From assembly GCF_013112245.1 (NCBI RefSeq), contig NZ_WVRN01000003.1, forward strand, positions 56,242 through 120,241: 64,000 nucleotides of DNA. The letters are read 5' to 3'. Origin of the DNA: Ruegeria sp. HKCCD4315 (GTDB lineage: Bacteria; Pseudomonadota; Alphaproteobacteria; Rhodobacterales; Rhodobacteraceae). The translations under genes and the position numbers were made by a program. Below, one piece after another: positions 51,518 through 59,459 of this stretch; within the stretch, counting starts at the first letter, position 1; the number at the start of each line of letters is the position of its first letter. Under the pieces are notes generated by a model. It made no database searches and had not been told where the DNA came from. It saw nothing but the letters and a program-made list of their open reading frames with translations.

Positions 51518-52887
51518 CACGCCACGCTCAGCCAGGTCTTCATACCAGCGGCCTGATGCGACAGCATGTGGCAATGAAACAGCCAGTCCCCCGGGTTATC
51601 CGCAACGAACGCAATCTCCCGCGTTTCCATCCGGTCAACCAGGATTGTGTCCCGCAGCGGCCCCAGGCTGCCGTTCGGCAGAACTTCCTGAAAGTGCGTC
51701 CCGTGCAAGTGCATGGCGTGCGCAAAGACAGTGTCGTTCTGCATCTGAATACGGACTATGTCGCCACGCGAAACGGAAGCGAGCGGGTCTTCGGGTAACC
51801 CTGCGACTCCGTTGAATGTCCAGATCTGTCCTTCCTGAACCAACTCATTAGCGCTCATGACTTGGCCGTTGTAAGTACCTTGACGCAGTCCGCCCATCGC
51901 CCCGCCTTCCATCACCAATGGAACCTTTAAGGCGTCAGAAACATCTTCAAGAAAAGAAACAGGGTTGGGTGGCAGAGCTTCAATCTCACCGCGGCTGGCA
52001 GATGTACCGCTTCCCGAAACCGGGATCTCAGCGATAACAAATGATTCATCGCGTTCGTGAAGAGTTATTTGAACGGCTTCGTTCGATTCCGCTGTGACGT
52101 CGACGATCAAGTCTGCTCGCTGTGCAGGTCCGAAAACAAGTGTTTCGAAATCTTCTGGCTGCCTTACAGGCATTCCATCATAAGCGACCAGTTTCCCGTT
52201 TGCGCCACCTACTGACACATACATGATCCGATCAGTTGCCACGTTGACCATTCGAATTCGCAATCGCTGGTTCGTCAAAACTTCGGTCATTGGCGATATG
52301 CGCGCGTGAACGTAGTTTCCCATCCGACCTGCATGGGTCCAATCATGCATTGCACCAAAATCATCAACTATTTGAGCGTCCTTAGACAACCGCCAGTCAT
52401 CCAGAAGGATCGTAATGTCATGATCCGTGTCCGGCGGGTCCGTTTCGTCGACGATGAACGCGCCGTAAAGGCCCCTGGCCACTTGTTCCGTTGACTGGTT
52501 GTGAGAGTGATACCAGAAGGTCCCCGCGTCCTTCAGAGGCAAGTCATACTGAAATTCGCCGCCGGTTGGTACAGCCTCCTGCGTAAGGCCCGGCACCCCG
52601 TCCATATTGTTTGGAACCCGCAATCCGTGCCAATGGATTGCTGTAGGCTGAGGTAGCGAGTTCAGGAGTGTCCGGCGAACCGTTTCGCCTTGCCGGGCAC
52701 GAATTTCAGGGCCCGGAACACCGCCATCATATCCCCATATCTCGGTTTCAGGATAGCTGTCGGGGGCAATACGTGCCAATCCTGAACGCGCCTCGATTAT
52801 TCGAGGGGCGGTAGCCGCCCTCCCGAAAGTCGGCATTGCGATTAGTGCCGACGTGCCTGCAACGAATTGCCTGCGATTGAGCTTCAT
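51517..52887 (-). CDS. Multicopper oxidase (CueO/FtsP-like)
   Basis: 456 residues with a twin-arginine signal (NRRQFVAGTSALIAM). Copper-site motifs are IHWHGLRVPN (His85, His87), WYHSHNQ (His127, His129), HAMHLHGTHFQ near 400 and WLFHCHMLSHQAAGM near 435-450, so all four copper centres can be filled. It is distinct from PcoA in size and lacks a Met-rich insert. It probably oxidises Cu(I). It is in the probable eight-gene copper operon. Confidence 0.95.
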   Translation of the reverse strand: MKLNRRQFVAGTSALIAMPTFGRAATAPRIIEARSGLARIAPDSYPETEIWGYDGGVPGPEIRARQGETVRRTLLNSLPQPTAIHWHGLRVPNNMDGVPGLTQEAVPTGGEFQYDLPLKDAGTFWYHSHNQSTEQVARGLYGAFIVDETDPPDTDHDITILLDDWRLSKDAQIVDDFGAMHDWTHAGRMGNYVHARISPMTEVLTNQRLRIRMVNVATDRIMYVSVGGANGKLVAYDGMPVRQPEDFETLVFGPAQRADLIVDVTAESNEAVQITLHERDESFVIAEIPVSGSGTSASRGEIEALPPNPVSFLEDVSDALKVPLVMEGGAMGGLRQGTYNGQVMSANELVQEGQIWTFNGVAGLPEDPLASVSRGDIVRIQMQNDTVFAHAMHLHGTHFQEVLPNGSLGPLRDTILVDRMETREIAFVADNPGDWLFHCHMLSHQAAGMKTWLSVA

Positions 52888-52926
52888 GAGGACTTCCCTC
52901 CAAAGAAAATTTGATCTCTCACTCGA

Positions 52927-53826
52927 TTACCCCCCGTCGTGCACATCCAGCAGATAGGTCGCCATTGCCTTCCGGTCTTCGTCTGTCAGAAAGCTGGTGC
53001 CATAGTTTACGACCTCTCCCATGGCGCCGCCGAAGACATCGCCATCAGGCATTACGCCGGTGCGCAACGCGTAGGCCAAATCATCTACCGTCCAACCACG
53101 CTTTTGCAGGGTTTCAAAGTCGATGGCCGGTGCCGTGTCACCGCCCGGCAGAGAGTCACTTCCCTTGAAGTGTTCCGTGTCCGAATTTCTTGCGCCAGCC
53201 AGGTTCCTCCCGGTGTGGCAGGCCGCACAATGCGTGGCACCTTCGACCAGTAGCCGGCCCCGGTTCCACACTTCGTCATTGCCCGGCACGGGATCAGTGC
53301 GGGGTGGTTCCAGAAAAGCCGCGCGCCACAGCTTCAGGCCCCATCTCTGATTGAAGGGGAACGCCATTTCCTGCTCTTTTGACGGTTCCGCTACCGGTGC
53401 AACCGTTTGCCAGGCGGCCCAGAGATCGGCGATATCCTGATCCGTGAAATTGGCATAGAACGGATAAGGAAAGGCCGGGTAGTAGGGTTGTCCGCCGGGT
53501 GACACGCCTTGACGCACAGCGCGGGCAAATTCCTCGACCGTCCAATCACCGATCCCGTGGTTAGGATCTGTGGTCAGGTTCGGTGAATAGAGCGTGCCGA
53601 ACGGGGTATCCAACTCCACCCCACCGGCCAATGGCGCGCCCCCTTTGGCAAAATCTGTGTGGCAAGCGATACAGCCACTTGCCCTTGCCAGATAAGCCCC
53701 GCGGTTAACGTCACCCTGAATGTCGAGAGCTTGTAAGGGCTGGCCAATTGGCCAAGCCATCACGGCAACAAGTCCCGCTGACGCCGTTACGGCGGCAGCA
53801 AGGCCCAATCGGAATATCGGTCTCAT
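52927..53826 (-). CDS. Dihaem cytochrome c
   Basis: 299 residues with an N-terminal hydrophobic segment (about 8-28). The two c-type haem sites are CIACH near residue 52 and CAACH near 199. The pattern matches dihaem cytochromes that serve as subunits or partners of periplasmic dehydrogenases (GVELDTPFGTLYSPNLTTD, TGVMPDGDVFGGAMGEVV). It may shuttle electrons for the neighbouring oxidase. It is in the middle of the copper operon, spaced by nine bases from the upstream gene. Confidence 0.9.
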   Translation of the reverse strand: MRPIFRLGLAAAVTASAGLVAVMAWPIGQPLQALDIQGDVNRGAYLARASGCIACHTDFAKGGAPLAGGVELDTPFGTLYSPNLTTDPNHGIGDWTVEEFARAVRQGVSPGGQPYYPAFPYPFYANFTDQDIADLWAAWQTVAPVAEPSKEQEMAFPFNQRWGLKLWRAAFLEPPRTDPVPGNDEVWNRGRLLVEGATHCAACHTGRNLAGARNSDTEHFKGSDSLPGGDTAPAIDFETLQKRGWTVDDLAYALRTGVMPDGDVFGGAMGEVVNYGTSFLTDEDRKAMATYLLDVHDGG

Positions 53827-53835
53827 GACGCATTC

Positions 53836-54390
53836 CTATTCCGACCGAAATTGCGTGTGACACGCCGAGCAAGTCTGGCTCAGCATCATGAACACACCAT
53901 CTGCTGGCATTTCAGACAGTTGTGTCTGATCTGGACTGCCACCCATCATAGAACCGCCACCCATCATGGATGCGCCGCCCATCATGCCCGAACCTTGCCC
54001 CGACCCGGACATCATCAACCCGTTGTCCGCCGCAAGCACGAGGCCTTCAGAGTAGGTTTCCAACTGGCTGGCCAATTCAGCAAAGGAACCCCAATCCTGC
54101 CAGATCTCCGGTTTGGCCTCCGAGGGTTTGCCATCAGATCCTTCTGGAAACAGCTTTGTCATGCTTTCACCAGCATGACGCCCAATTATCTCGGCTTCGC
54201 TTTGTACCGTTTGCGCATTGTAGGGCGTTTTCCCCTGCATCATCGGCGTAAGGATCTTCATGCTGTCCTTCATCGCGGACATACCATCCATGCGTTCTTT
54301 GACGATGCCGGTTGCGCCACCATGCGCCAGGGCGGCGGCTGCGAACAGAGAAACCAGGGCAACGCCTGTGGTCATTTTTAGAATGTTCAT
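53836..54390 (-). CDS. Cytochrome c prime-like protein with Met/Gly-rich insert
   Basis: 184 residues with a signal peptide (about 1-22). It is a helical protein with the haem site CSACHTQFR close to the C-terminus, which is the cytochrome c prime arrangement. A Met/Gly-rich stretch (about 125-155; repeats of MMGG) lies between helices and could bind copper. The family usually binds gaseous ligands or buffers redox stress; here the Met stretch suggests a copper link. Confidence 0.88.
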   Translation of the reverse strand: MNILKMTTGVALVSLFAAAALAHGGATGIVKERMDGMSAMKDSMKILTPMMQGKTPYNAQTVQSEAEIIGRHAGESMTKLFPEGSDGKPSEAKPEIWQDWGSFAELASQLETYSEGLVLAADNGLMMSGSGQGSGMMGGASMMGGGSMMGGSPDQTQLSEMPADGVFMMLSQTCSACHTQFRSE

Positions 54391-54445
54391 TGTTTTGTCC
54401 TTGTCGTCTGCTTCGACGCGCCCAGGTTGAGCGCAATTCGACTGG

Positions 54446-54772
54446 TCAGATCAGGACACGCGGCGGTGGTGGGTCAAACGCCGCGATACCGAGCACCCGG
54501 TATTGGGCTCGAGGGATCGAGTATCTTTGTTCAGTATCTTGGGGGCCAGGCGGTGGTGGACCCATCGAAAATAGACCAACAGCGTTGCAAATCGTTCCGC
54601 CATGACAATGTCCGGGATGACCCTGCTTGACATGCTCAACGTCCGCTGACTCCGTTTGGTCAATCACGTGCTGTGATCCACTGCCATGTGCATGAGCAGA
54701 ATCGGCCGTCACAAGCAGCCCGCCAATGGTCAGCACCATTGACAGTATGATGTAACGAATTGCACTGCCCAT
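54446..54772 (-). CDS. Small exported protein of unknown function
   Basis: 108 residues with an N-terminal signal or anchor (MGSAIRYIILSMVLTIGGLL). A His/Cys-containing middle (HVKQGHPGHCHGGTIC) could bind copper, and the tail is Pro-rich. The layout resembles DUF2946-type proteins often found near copper genes, but the match is weak. I chose the ATG at 54772 with AAGG upstream; a GTG at 54784 is also in frame. Confidence 0.65.
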   Translation of the reverse strand: MGSAIRYIILSMVLTIGGLLVTADSAHAHGSGSQHVIDQTESADVEHVKQGHPGHCHGGTICNAVGLFSMGPPPPGPQDTEQRYSIPRAQYRVLGIAAFDPPPPRVLI

Positions 54773-54786
54773 TCGGCTCGTCACCT

Positions 54787-55236
54787 TCAGAAAATCCCGT
54801 TTTCCTGCTGCAGCTCTCTGATATACGCCACGATGCCCTTCACATCCGCACGGGTCAAGCCATCGACCGGCGGCATATTACCAAACTTCCAATGGTGTGC
54901 CCGAACTCCATTCTGGACTGCCACATAAAATGACTCGTCCGAATGGTGGCTTGGTTCATAGATTTTATGCACCAAAGGTGGTGCAAGGCCTTCCAGACCT
55001 GTTGCATTCGCGCCATGGCACGCCGAGCATTTGGCGTCGAATGCCACTTTGCCGACGGCCGCAAATTCGCTTAGCTGGTCCGGCAGATTGACGTTTTCGA
55101 TTGGGTCTCCTGGCTCCAGTGCTGACGTATCGGGTGGCGTCATCGAGTGACCTGTTGGTTGCTGATTTAAGTTGTAGACTAAAGCTGCGGCGCCTGCGAT
55201 CACTACTCCGCCTATCAAGAGTGTAAGTTTATCCAT
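54787..55236 (-). CDS. Membrane-anchored class I cytochrome c
   Basis: 149 residues with an N-terminal anchor (about 5-22), haem site CSACH near residue 71, and a Met candidate in FGNMPPVDGLT. Its end (GIVAYIRELQQ) is typical of small soluble cytochromes c. It lies in the eight-gene copper operon, directly after the L,D-transpeptidase gene. Confidence 0.9.
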   Translation of the reverse strand: MDKLTLLIGGVVIAGAAALVYNLNQQPTGHSMTPPDTSALEPGDPIENVNLPDQLSEFAAVGKVAFDAKCSACHGANATGLEGLAPPLVHKIYEPSHHSDESFYVAVQNGVRAHHWKFGNMPPVDGLTRADVKGIVAYIRELQQENGIF

Positions 55237-55302
55237 CTCTGTTCTTCACATGATTGTCAGTTCTTAGGTTCAACGCGCGCAAAAAAATCCGCCTGACCAA
55301 GG

Positions 55303-55893
55303 TCAGATCAGTTTTACCTGAGTGCCCACAGTGGCCAGTTCGAACAATTCCGCAATCTGCTCGTTGTATAAACCAATGCAGCCGTTGGAGGATCTTCTCC
55401 CGATCTTGCGCGTGTCGTTGGTGCCGTGGATACGGTAGTATTGCCAGCTCAAATAGAGCGCATGTGTCCCCAGAGGGTTCTCAGGACCCGGGCCTACATA
55501 GTCAGGCCATGCTGGATTGCGCTCTTTCATTGCCGGCGTTGGTCGCCAAGATGGCCCTTCGACCTTGCGAATAACTGTGGTGTAGCCCAGCCTTGTAAGG
55601 TCTTCCGTGAGCGGTACGCTGGTTGGATACATCCGATAGACGCTTTCGTCTTCTGACCAATATTGCAGGACCTTGGACTGTGTATCAGACAGGATTACCC
55701 CGTTTTTCAAGGTATCAAAGTGGTCCTGCCATTTAGCAACGCGGAATGAGGAAACATTGCGGCGCGTCCCCTCAGTTGCCGTTGATTGGGCCCAAACGGC
55801 CGGTGCTGGAAAAAGCGCCGTCGCAGCAAACGCGGCAATCACTCCACGTCGCGTAACAACCTTTCCTTCTTTGCTCCGTTTCATGCCTGCCAT
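55303..55893 (-). CDS. L,D-transpeptidase (YkuD family), copper-operon leader
   Basis: 196 residues with a twin-arginine signal (TRRGVIAAFAATALF). The YkuD domain has the catalytic motif HGTN...RRSSNGCIGLYN near residues 160-185, with the essential Cys. It makes 3-3 crosslinks in peptidoglycan or attaches proteins to it. I chose the ATG at 55893; the -10 of the CueR-type promoter at 55930 puts the transcript start at about 55923, so the longer frame is excluded. It is the first gene of the probable eight-gene operon. Confidence 0.9.
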   Translation of the reverse strand: MAGMKRSKEGKVVTRRGVIAAFAATALFPAPAVWAQSTATEGTRRNVSSFRVAKWQDHFDTLKNGVILSDTQSKVLQYWSEDESVYRMYPTSVPLTEDLTRLGYTTVIRKVEGPSWRPTPAMKERNPAWPDYVGPGPENPLGTHALYLSWQYYRIHGTNDTRKIGRRSSNGCIGLYNEQIAELFELATVGTQVKLI

Positions 55894-55929
55894 CCCAAAG
55901 TTTATTCTTTTTTTCCGACTCAAATAACT

Positions 55930-55960
55930 CGTATGCCCGGTTCCCGCGCTGGAAGGTCAA
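55930..55960 (-). promoter_or_regulatory. CueR-type promoter of the eight-gene operon
   Basis: On the minus strand TTGACC (55955-55960), a 19-base spacer with TTCCAGCGCGGGAA, and CATACG (55930-55935). It matches the copA promoter pattern and points toward the L,D-transpeptidase. Confidence 0.85.
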
Positions 55961-56244
55961 CACGCAAATGACATTTCATATGGGATGACTCGTCTGAATT
56001 GTCGTTGCCGTTGGCGCAGGGATATTTCCTTAGAAGGCGGACCCAAATCATCAAGTCATTGTGGAAAAGCAATTTTTCTTGGACGTAATTCCAGGCTGCT
56101 ATCAGCAAAACCTGACTTTCTTGAATCAACCGAGCACAAAAAAGCAACGCTAACAATTGCTTAGTTCTTGGAGAATTGATGTGATCACCCACCGATGCGA
56201 GGGTATCAGGTACTACAAATGACAAACACAGTGGACTAAACACC
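55961..56244. other. Intergenic stretch
   Basis: About 280 bases between the CueR-type promoter (minus) and a small plus-strand lipoprotein gene. Frames here have no family features. It may hold the promoter for the lipoprotein, but no convincing -35/-10 was seen. Confidence 0.5.
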
Positions 56245-56517
56245 ATGTGCTTCAAGAAAGCTTTCCAAGCACTGGCCGCACTTATGCTCGTCGGCGCCTG
56301 CACCGAAACAACGTCGATATCTGCAGAAAGCGAGCCCGGAACGCTTTCCCGAGTTCCTGACGCCGTTGCCCAGATCGCTGCTCCGGGCCAGGACCTGAAC
56401 GCCGTTAAAATCATGCCTGAGGACGGTTGCTATTGGTATCGCTACGTGGGGCCGGTTGAAACAACCTACCTGCCACTCAGGACTATTGAAGGGCGCCCAA
56501 TCTGTACGCGCGCCTGA
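56245..56517 (+). CDS. Small lipoprotein of unknown function
   Basis: 90 residues with a signal ending in the lipobox LVGAC (Cys19). The mature part ends with CYWYRYVGPVETTYLPLRTIEGRPIC, which includes two Cys that may form a disulfide. The same end pattern occurs in small lipoproteins found near L,D-transpeptidase genes, but I cannot name the family. It converges with the second L,D-transpeptidase gene. Confidence 0.75.
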   Translation: MCFKKAFQALAALMLVGACTETTSISAESEPGTLSRVPDAVAQIAAPGQDLNAVKIMPEDGCYWYRYVGPVETTYLPLRTIEGRPICTRA

Positions 56518-56527
56518 CAAGCGCCTA

Positions 56528-57181
56528 TCAGCTGGTCGCGGTCAGAAGGCGCTCGGGAGGGTAGAGATGAGCCGTGGACCCTGGCCTGACACGATCATAA
56601 AGCCCGATGATATGTGGCATCGCCATCCTTACGCAGCCAGAACTTGCGCGACCTCCGATAGATCTTGGATAAGGCGTTCCGTGAATTCGCAGGTATGTGT
56701 CGCGACCACCTTCGAACAGATAAAACGCCCTTGATCCCAATGGGTTTGTCGGCCCACCGGGCACACCATCTGCGAATTGCGCATATTCATCAGGGTCGCG
56801 TTCAATCATTTCGGCGGTAGGAGTCCAACGCGGCCATTTGGCCTTTCGCTTGATTGTGTAGACACCGGGCTCGTAAAGATTGCCTCGGGCAATGGCTACG
56901 CCGTAACGCATTGCTGTGCCACCGTCTTCGATGAAATACAGATATCGTGCCACCGCGTCGACATGAATGTCACCCGGAATAAGTGGTCGATTGGTTTGCA
57001 CACGTTGAGGCAGGAAACGTGGGTGTAACCCCCAGGGATTGGATGTTGCGGGATCAAAATTGGCTGGCGTTACTTGCGCATCCCACTCCGACCATTGCGA
57101 GGCCGCCGCCGACGTCACTCCAAAAACTGGCTGAGAGAAAATGGCAAGTGAAGTCGCAACAAAGTGTCGTCTGGTCAGCAT
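56528..57181 (-). CDS. Second L,D-transpeptidase (YkuD family)
   Basis: 217 residues with a twin-arginine-like signal (LTRRHFVATSLAIF). The YkuD domain has YLYFIEDGGTAMRYGVAIARG, the PTNPLGSRAFYLFEG segment and the catalytic motif HGTPYPRSIGGRASSGCVRM. It is full length and different from the copper-operon copy. I chose the ATG at 57181. No CueR-type promoter was seen upstream. Confidence 0.9.
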   Translation of the reverse strand: MLTRRHFVATSLAIFSQPVFGVTSAAASQWSEWDAQVTPANFDPATSNPWGLHPRFLPQRVQTNRPLIPGDIHVDAVARYLYFIEDGGTAMRYGVAIARGNLYEPGVYTIKRKAKWPRWTPTAEMIERDPDEYAQFADGVPGGPTNPLGSRAFYLFEGGRDTYLRIHGTPYPRSIGGRASSGCVRMAMPHIIGLYDRVRPGSTAHLYPPERLLTATS

Positions 57182-57467
57182 TGATAGCGCTCCTGTAACT
57201 TGGTTTGGTATCCGGAACCGTGGAGATGGACAAAGACAATCATCCGAACAATCCGTTATGTCCATTCAATTGTTCGTTCGAAACGACTGGCGTCCTAAGC
57301 GTTAGCATTTAAGACACAGGCGGAATCGGGTTACTGAGTCATCATGCGCCGACTTTGTTGCAACAAAGCAAATCAGATTCCAAGGTTTGCGAACCTTCAT
57401 CAATCAACAGCACTGAAATCACTTTGGGTGATCGACGGGAAACGGACTGGCTGGCAAGGTAGATGTA

Positions 57468-58133
57468 ATGGAGAGATTTTTCGCAATCGACATGCCGTTT
57501 TGGCAGTTTGCACGGAACACGCTGATCGTCAGCTGTCTTGCGCTGGTGCCATTGTTGCTGGCTTTCATACTGCGTACGCCGGGCTTTGCGACGCACCTTC
57601 TGAACGGCGGTCCCGCGTTTGTCCGGTTTTTTCGCCAGGTGGTGACAAATGGGCTGCCCGTCGTGTTTGCCGTGAACTATCTCAGCTTTTTTCTATTCGC
57701 CTTTGGGGTCAGGGCGCGGGGCAGGGGGGCCGTCCCGGCCCGGTATCTGCTAATTGACCTGCTGCTACGGGCCGTCCTGTTCATCGTGCTGCATGCGCTG
57801 ATCTACGCGCTTTCGGCGGACTGGTTCGGGTCTTTCGGCGGTGATCCCGTAGTGGCGTTGCGGGTAGTCGGTCCGACGCTGGTACGCTCCGCCTACTTCG
57901 AGAACATCTCAGGCGTTTACCTGTACGCCACGCTGGTCGGAGCGCTGCCGCTATACCTATCCGTCGTTCAGAGCCAGATCGCCCACGGTACTGGATTTGC
58001 AGCCCAACTGGCACGTCGCGTACCTGGGCGCGGCGGACCTGTGGTATTGGCCCTGCTACTGATGGCGGTGTCAGTGGTCGTTCTGACCACCGCGGCGGCG
58101 CTGATTGTCCGTTTACAGTCGGTTTGGGGCTGA
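57468..58133 (+). CDS. Polytopic membrane protein of unknown function
   Basis: 221 residues with five to six membrane segments (about 18-38, 62-80, 90-118, 145-165, 190-215). The composition is ordinary and there is no transporter motif. No family is recognised. It converges with the interrupted outer-membrane-type gene, their stops four bases apart. Position in the copper island makes a metal-stress role possible but unsupported. Confidence 0.7.
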   Translation: MERFFAIDMPFWQFARNTLIVSCLALVPLLLAFILRTPGFATHLLNGGPAFVRFFRQVVTNGLPVVFAVNYLSFFLFAFGVRARGRGAVPARYLLIDLLLRAVLFIVLHALIYALSADWFGSFGGDPVVALRVVGPTLVRSAYFENISGVYLYATLVGALPLYLSVVQSQIAHGTGFAAQLARRVPGRGGPVVLALLLMAVSVVVLTTAAALIVRLQSVWG

Positions 58134-58137
58134 AGGG

Positions 58138-59247
58138 TCAGAACGCCCTGCGTATCGCGAAGGAGACTGCGTAATCGCGTTCAAGCTGGGGCCCATCCAG
58201 ATCTTGATACACCGGGATCACGCCCTCGATACCCAGGCGCGTGCCCGCCAAAACGCCCGACCCCGGCACAAGGTAATTCACTCCGATTCCGATACTCAGA
58301 AACTGGCCGCCGCGCAGGGTGGGATCAGCGGTGGGCACCATGCCTGGGTTCAGGCGCGCATCCGACCCGTCAATGTTTTCCACGATGTCGCCGACCACCC
58401 GCAACTAGGAGCTGAACTGGTCATTCCAGCGCCGCGCACCCCAAACTGTTGCTGAATAGACGTCACCCAAGGTGTAACCGGCATCATTCTCACCCATCCG
58501 GATCATGGCGGCCAGCTGGGCGCCCCACGACCAATCTGCGTTCTGGCCCGTATAGGTGATGCCCGGCAGCAGGTCGTAGGTGCCGGACCCCAGTTGCATA
58601 GGGTAGGGCAGCAGCTGGTCCGGCCCGGCCGGCGTAGTGTCGGTCTCGTCTATCGATCCGGTCGGCAAGCTGAGGCCAAGAGACAGTTCCAGAACCTGCC
58701 CGTCGGATTTGTAGACATCATACCCGCCGATGATCTTCAGGTCACCGAACCCCTGCGCCCTGGTCTTGAAAGTCTGCCCCATGCGGGTCTGATGTTTCAT
58801 CGACTTGTTGGTATAGGGCAGCATCGCCATGACCGAGATGTCATCGGTCACGCCATACATCAGGCCGATCATCGCCATGTTCATGCTCATGCTGAGCGGC
58901 GCGATCATATATTGCGACAGCACGTCCGAAGTAGACAGCGACTGCGTTCCCGAGCGGTTTCCGTCCATCTCCATGTTCATAAACGAGAATACCGGCATCA
59001 ACACGCCCTCGGGCGGGTGCATGCCTCCGACGACACCCGTGGGTGGCGACGCGTCAGGGCGCATCATTGCCGACATGTTGCCCATTCCAGCCATTCCAGC
59101 AGAGGCTTTCGGGTCCATCGCCATGCTGTCAGTCGGCTGTGTCACCGTTTGAGCCATGACGGGCGACGCCAGGCCCAGACCCCCGGCCATCAAAGCGGCC
59201 CGAACGAATTTCCAACGGTGAATTTTTGCTGTTTGGTTTCTCACCAT
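58138..59247 (-). pseudogene. Outer-membrane-type transporter gene with one in-frame amber stop
   Basis: The frame runs 369 codons from ATG 59247 (AGGA upstream) to 58138, broken only by TAG at 58405-58407. Without the stop, the two pieces read as one protein: signal peptide to about residue 32, a Met/Gly-rich part, repeated beta strands (VMAMLPYTNKSM, LELSLGLSLPTGSIDETD, DLLPGITYTG) before the stop, and GGQFLSIGIGVNYLVPG after it. It resembles the phenol-degradation-type transporter family. A sequencing error or a real nonsense mutation is possible. The promoter at 59301-59331 is CueR-type. Confidence 0.75.
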
Positions 59248-59300
59248 CCTATCCTCACTCGGTTGTCCATTTCGCGCTCCGTGACAAGCGACGTGTTGGA

Positions 59301-59331
59301 AAAATGGGGGATTCCCACGCTGGAAGGTCAA
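59301..59331 (-). promoter_or_regulatory. CueR-type promoter of the interrupted gene
   Basis: On the minus strand TTGACC (59326-59331), a 19-base spacer with TTCCAGCGTGGGAA, and CATTTT (59301-59306). The transcript would start at about 59294, 47 bases before the ATG. Confidence 0.85.
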
Positions 59332-59397
59332 GGCCACCGGTTCGTAAATCCGCCAGCCAAGGCGCACGCGTCTGGTTGGGGTGCGGCAAAAATGTCC

Positions 59398-59428
59398 TTG
59401 ACTCTCCAGCGCTGGATTGTCGGACAAG
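59398..59428 (+). promoter_or_regulatory. Weak CueR-like site upstream of ccmF
   Basis: TTGACT (59398-59403), then a palindrome TCCAGCGCTGGA in a 19-base spacer and GACAAG (59423-59428). The dyad resembles the four better CueR sites, but the -10 is poor. It points toward ccmF. Confidence 0.55.
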
Positions 59429-59459
59429 GCCGCGAAACCGGAAACCCGGAGGGTTTGGA

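Noticed and set aside
59226..59459. Upstream extension of ccmF
   Set aside because: The stretch spans two CueR-like sites and reads as Arg/Pro-rich; the ATG at 59460 has a strong ribosome site.
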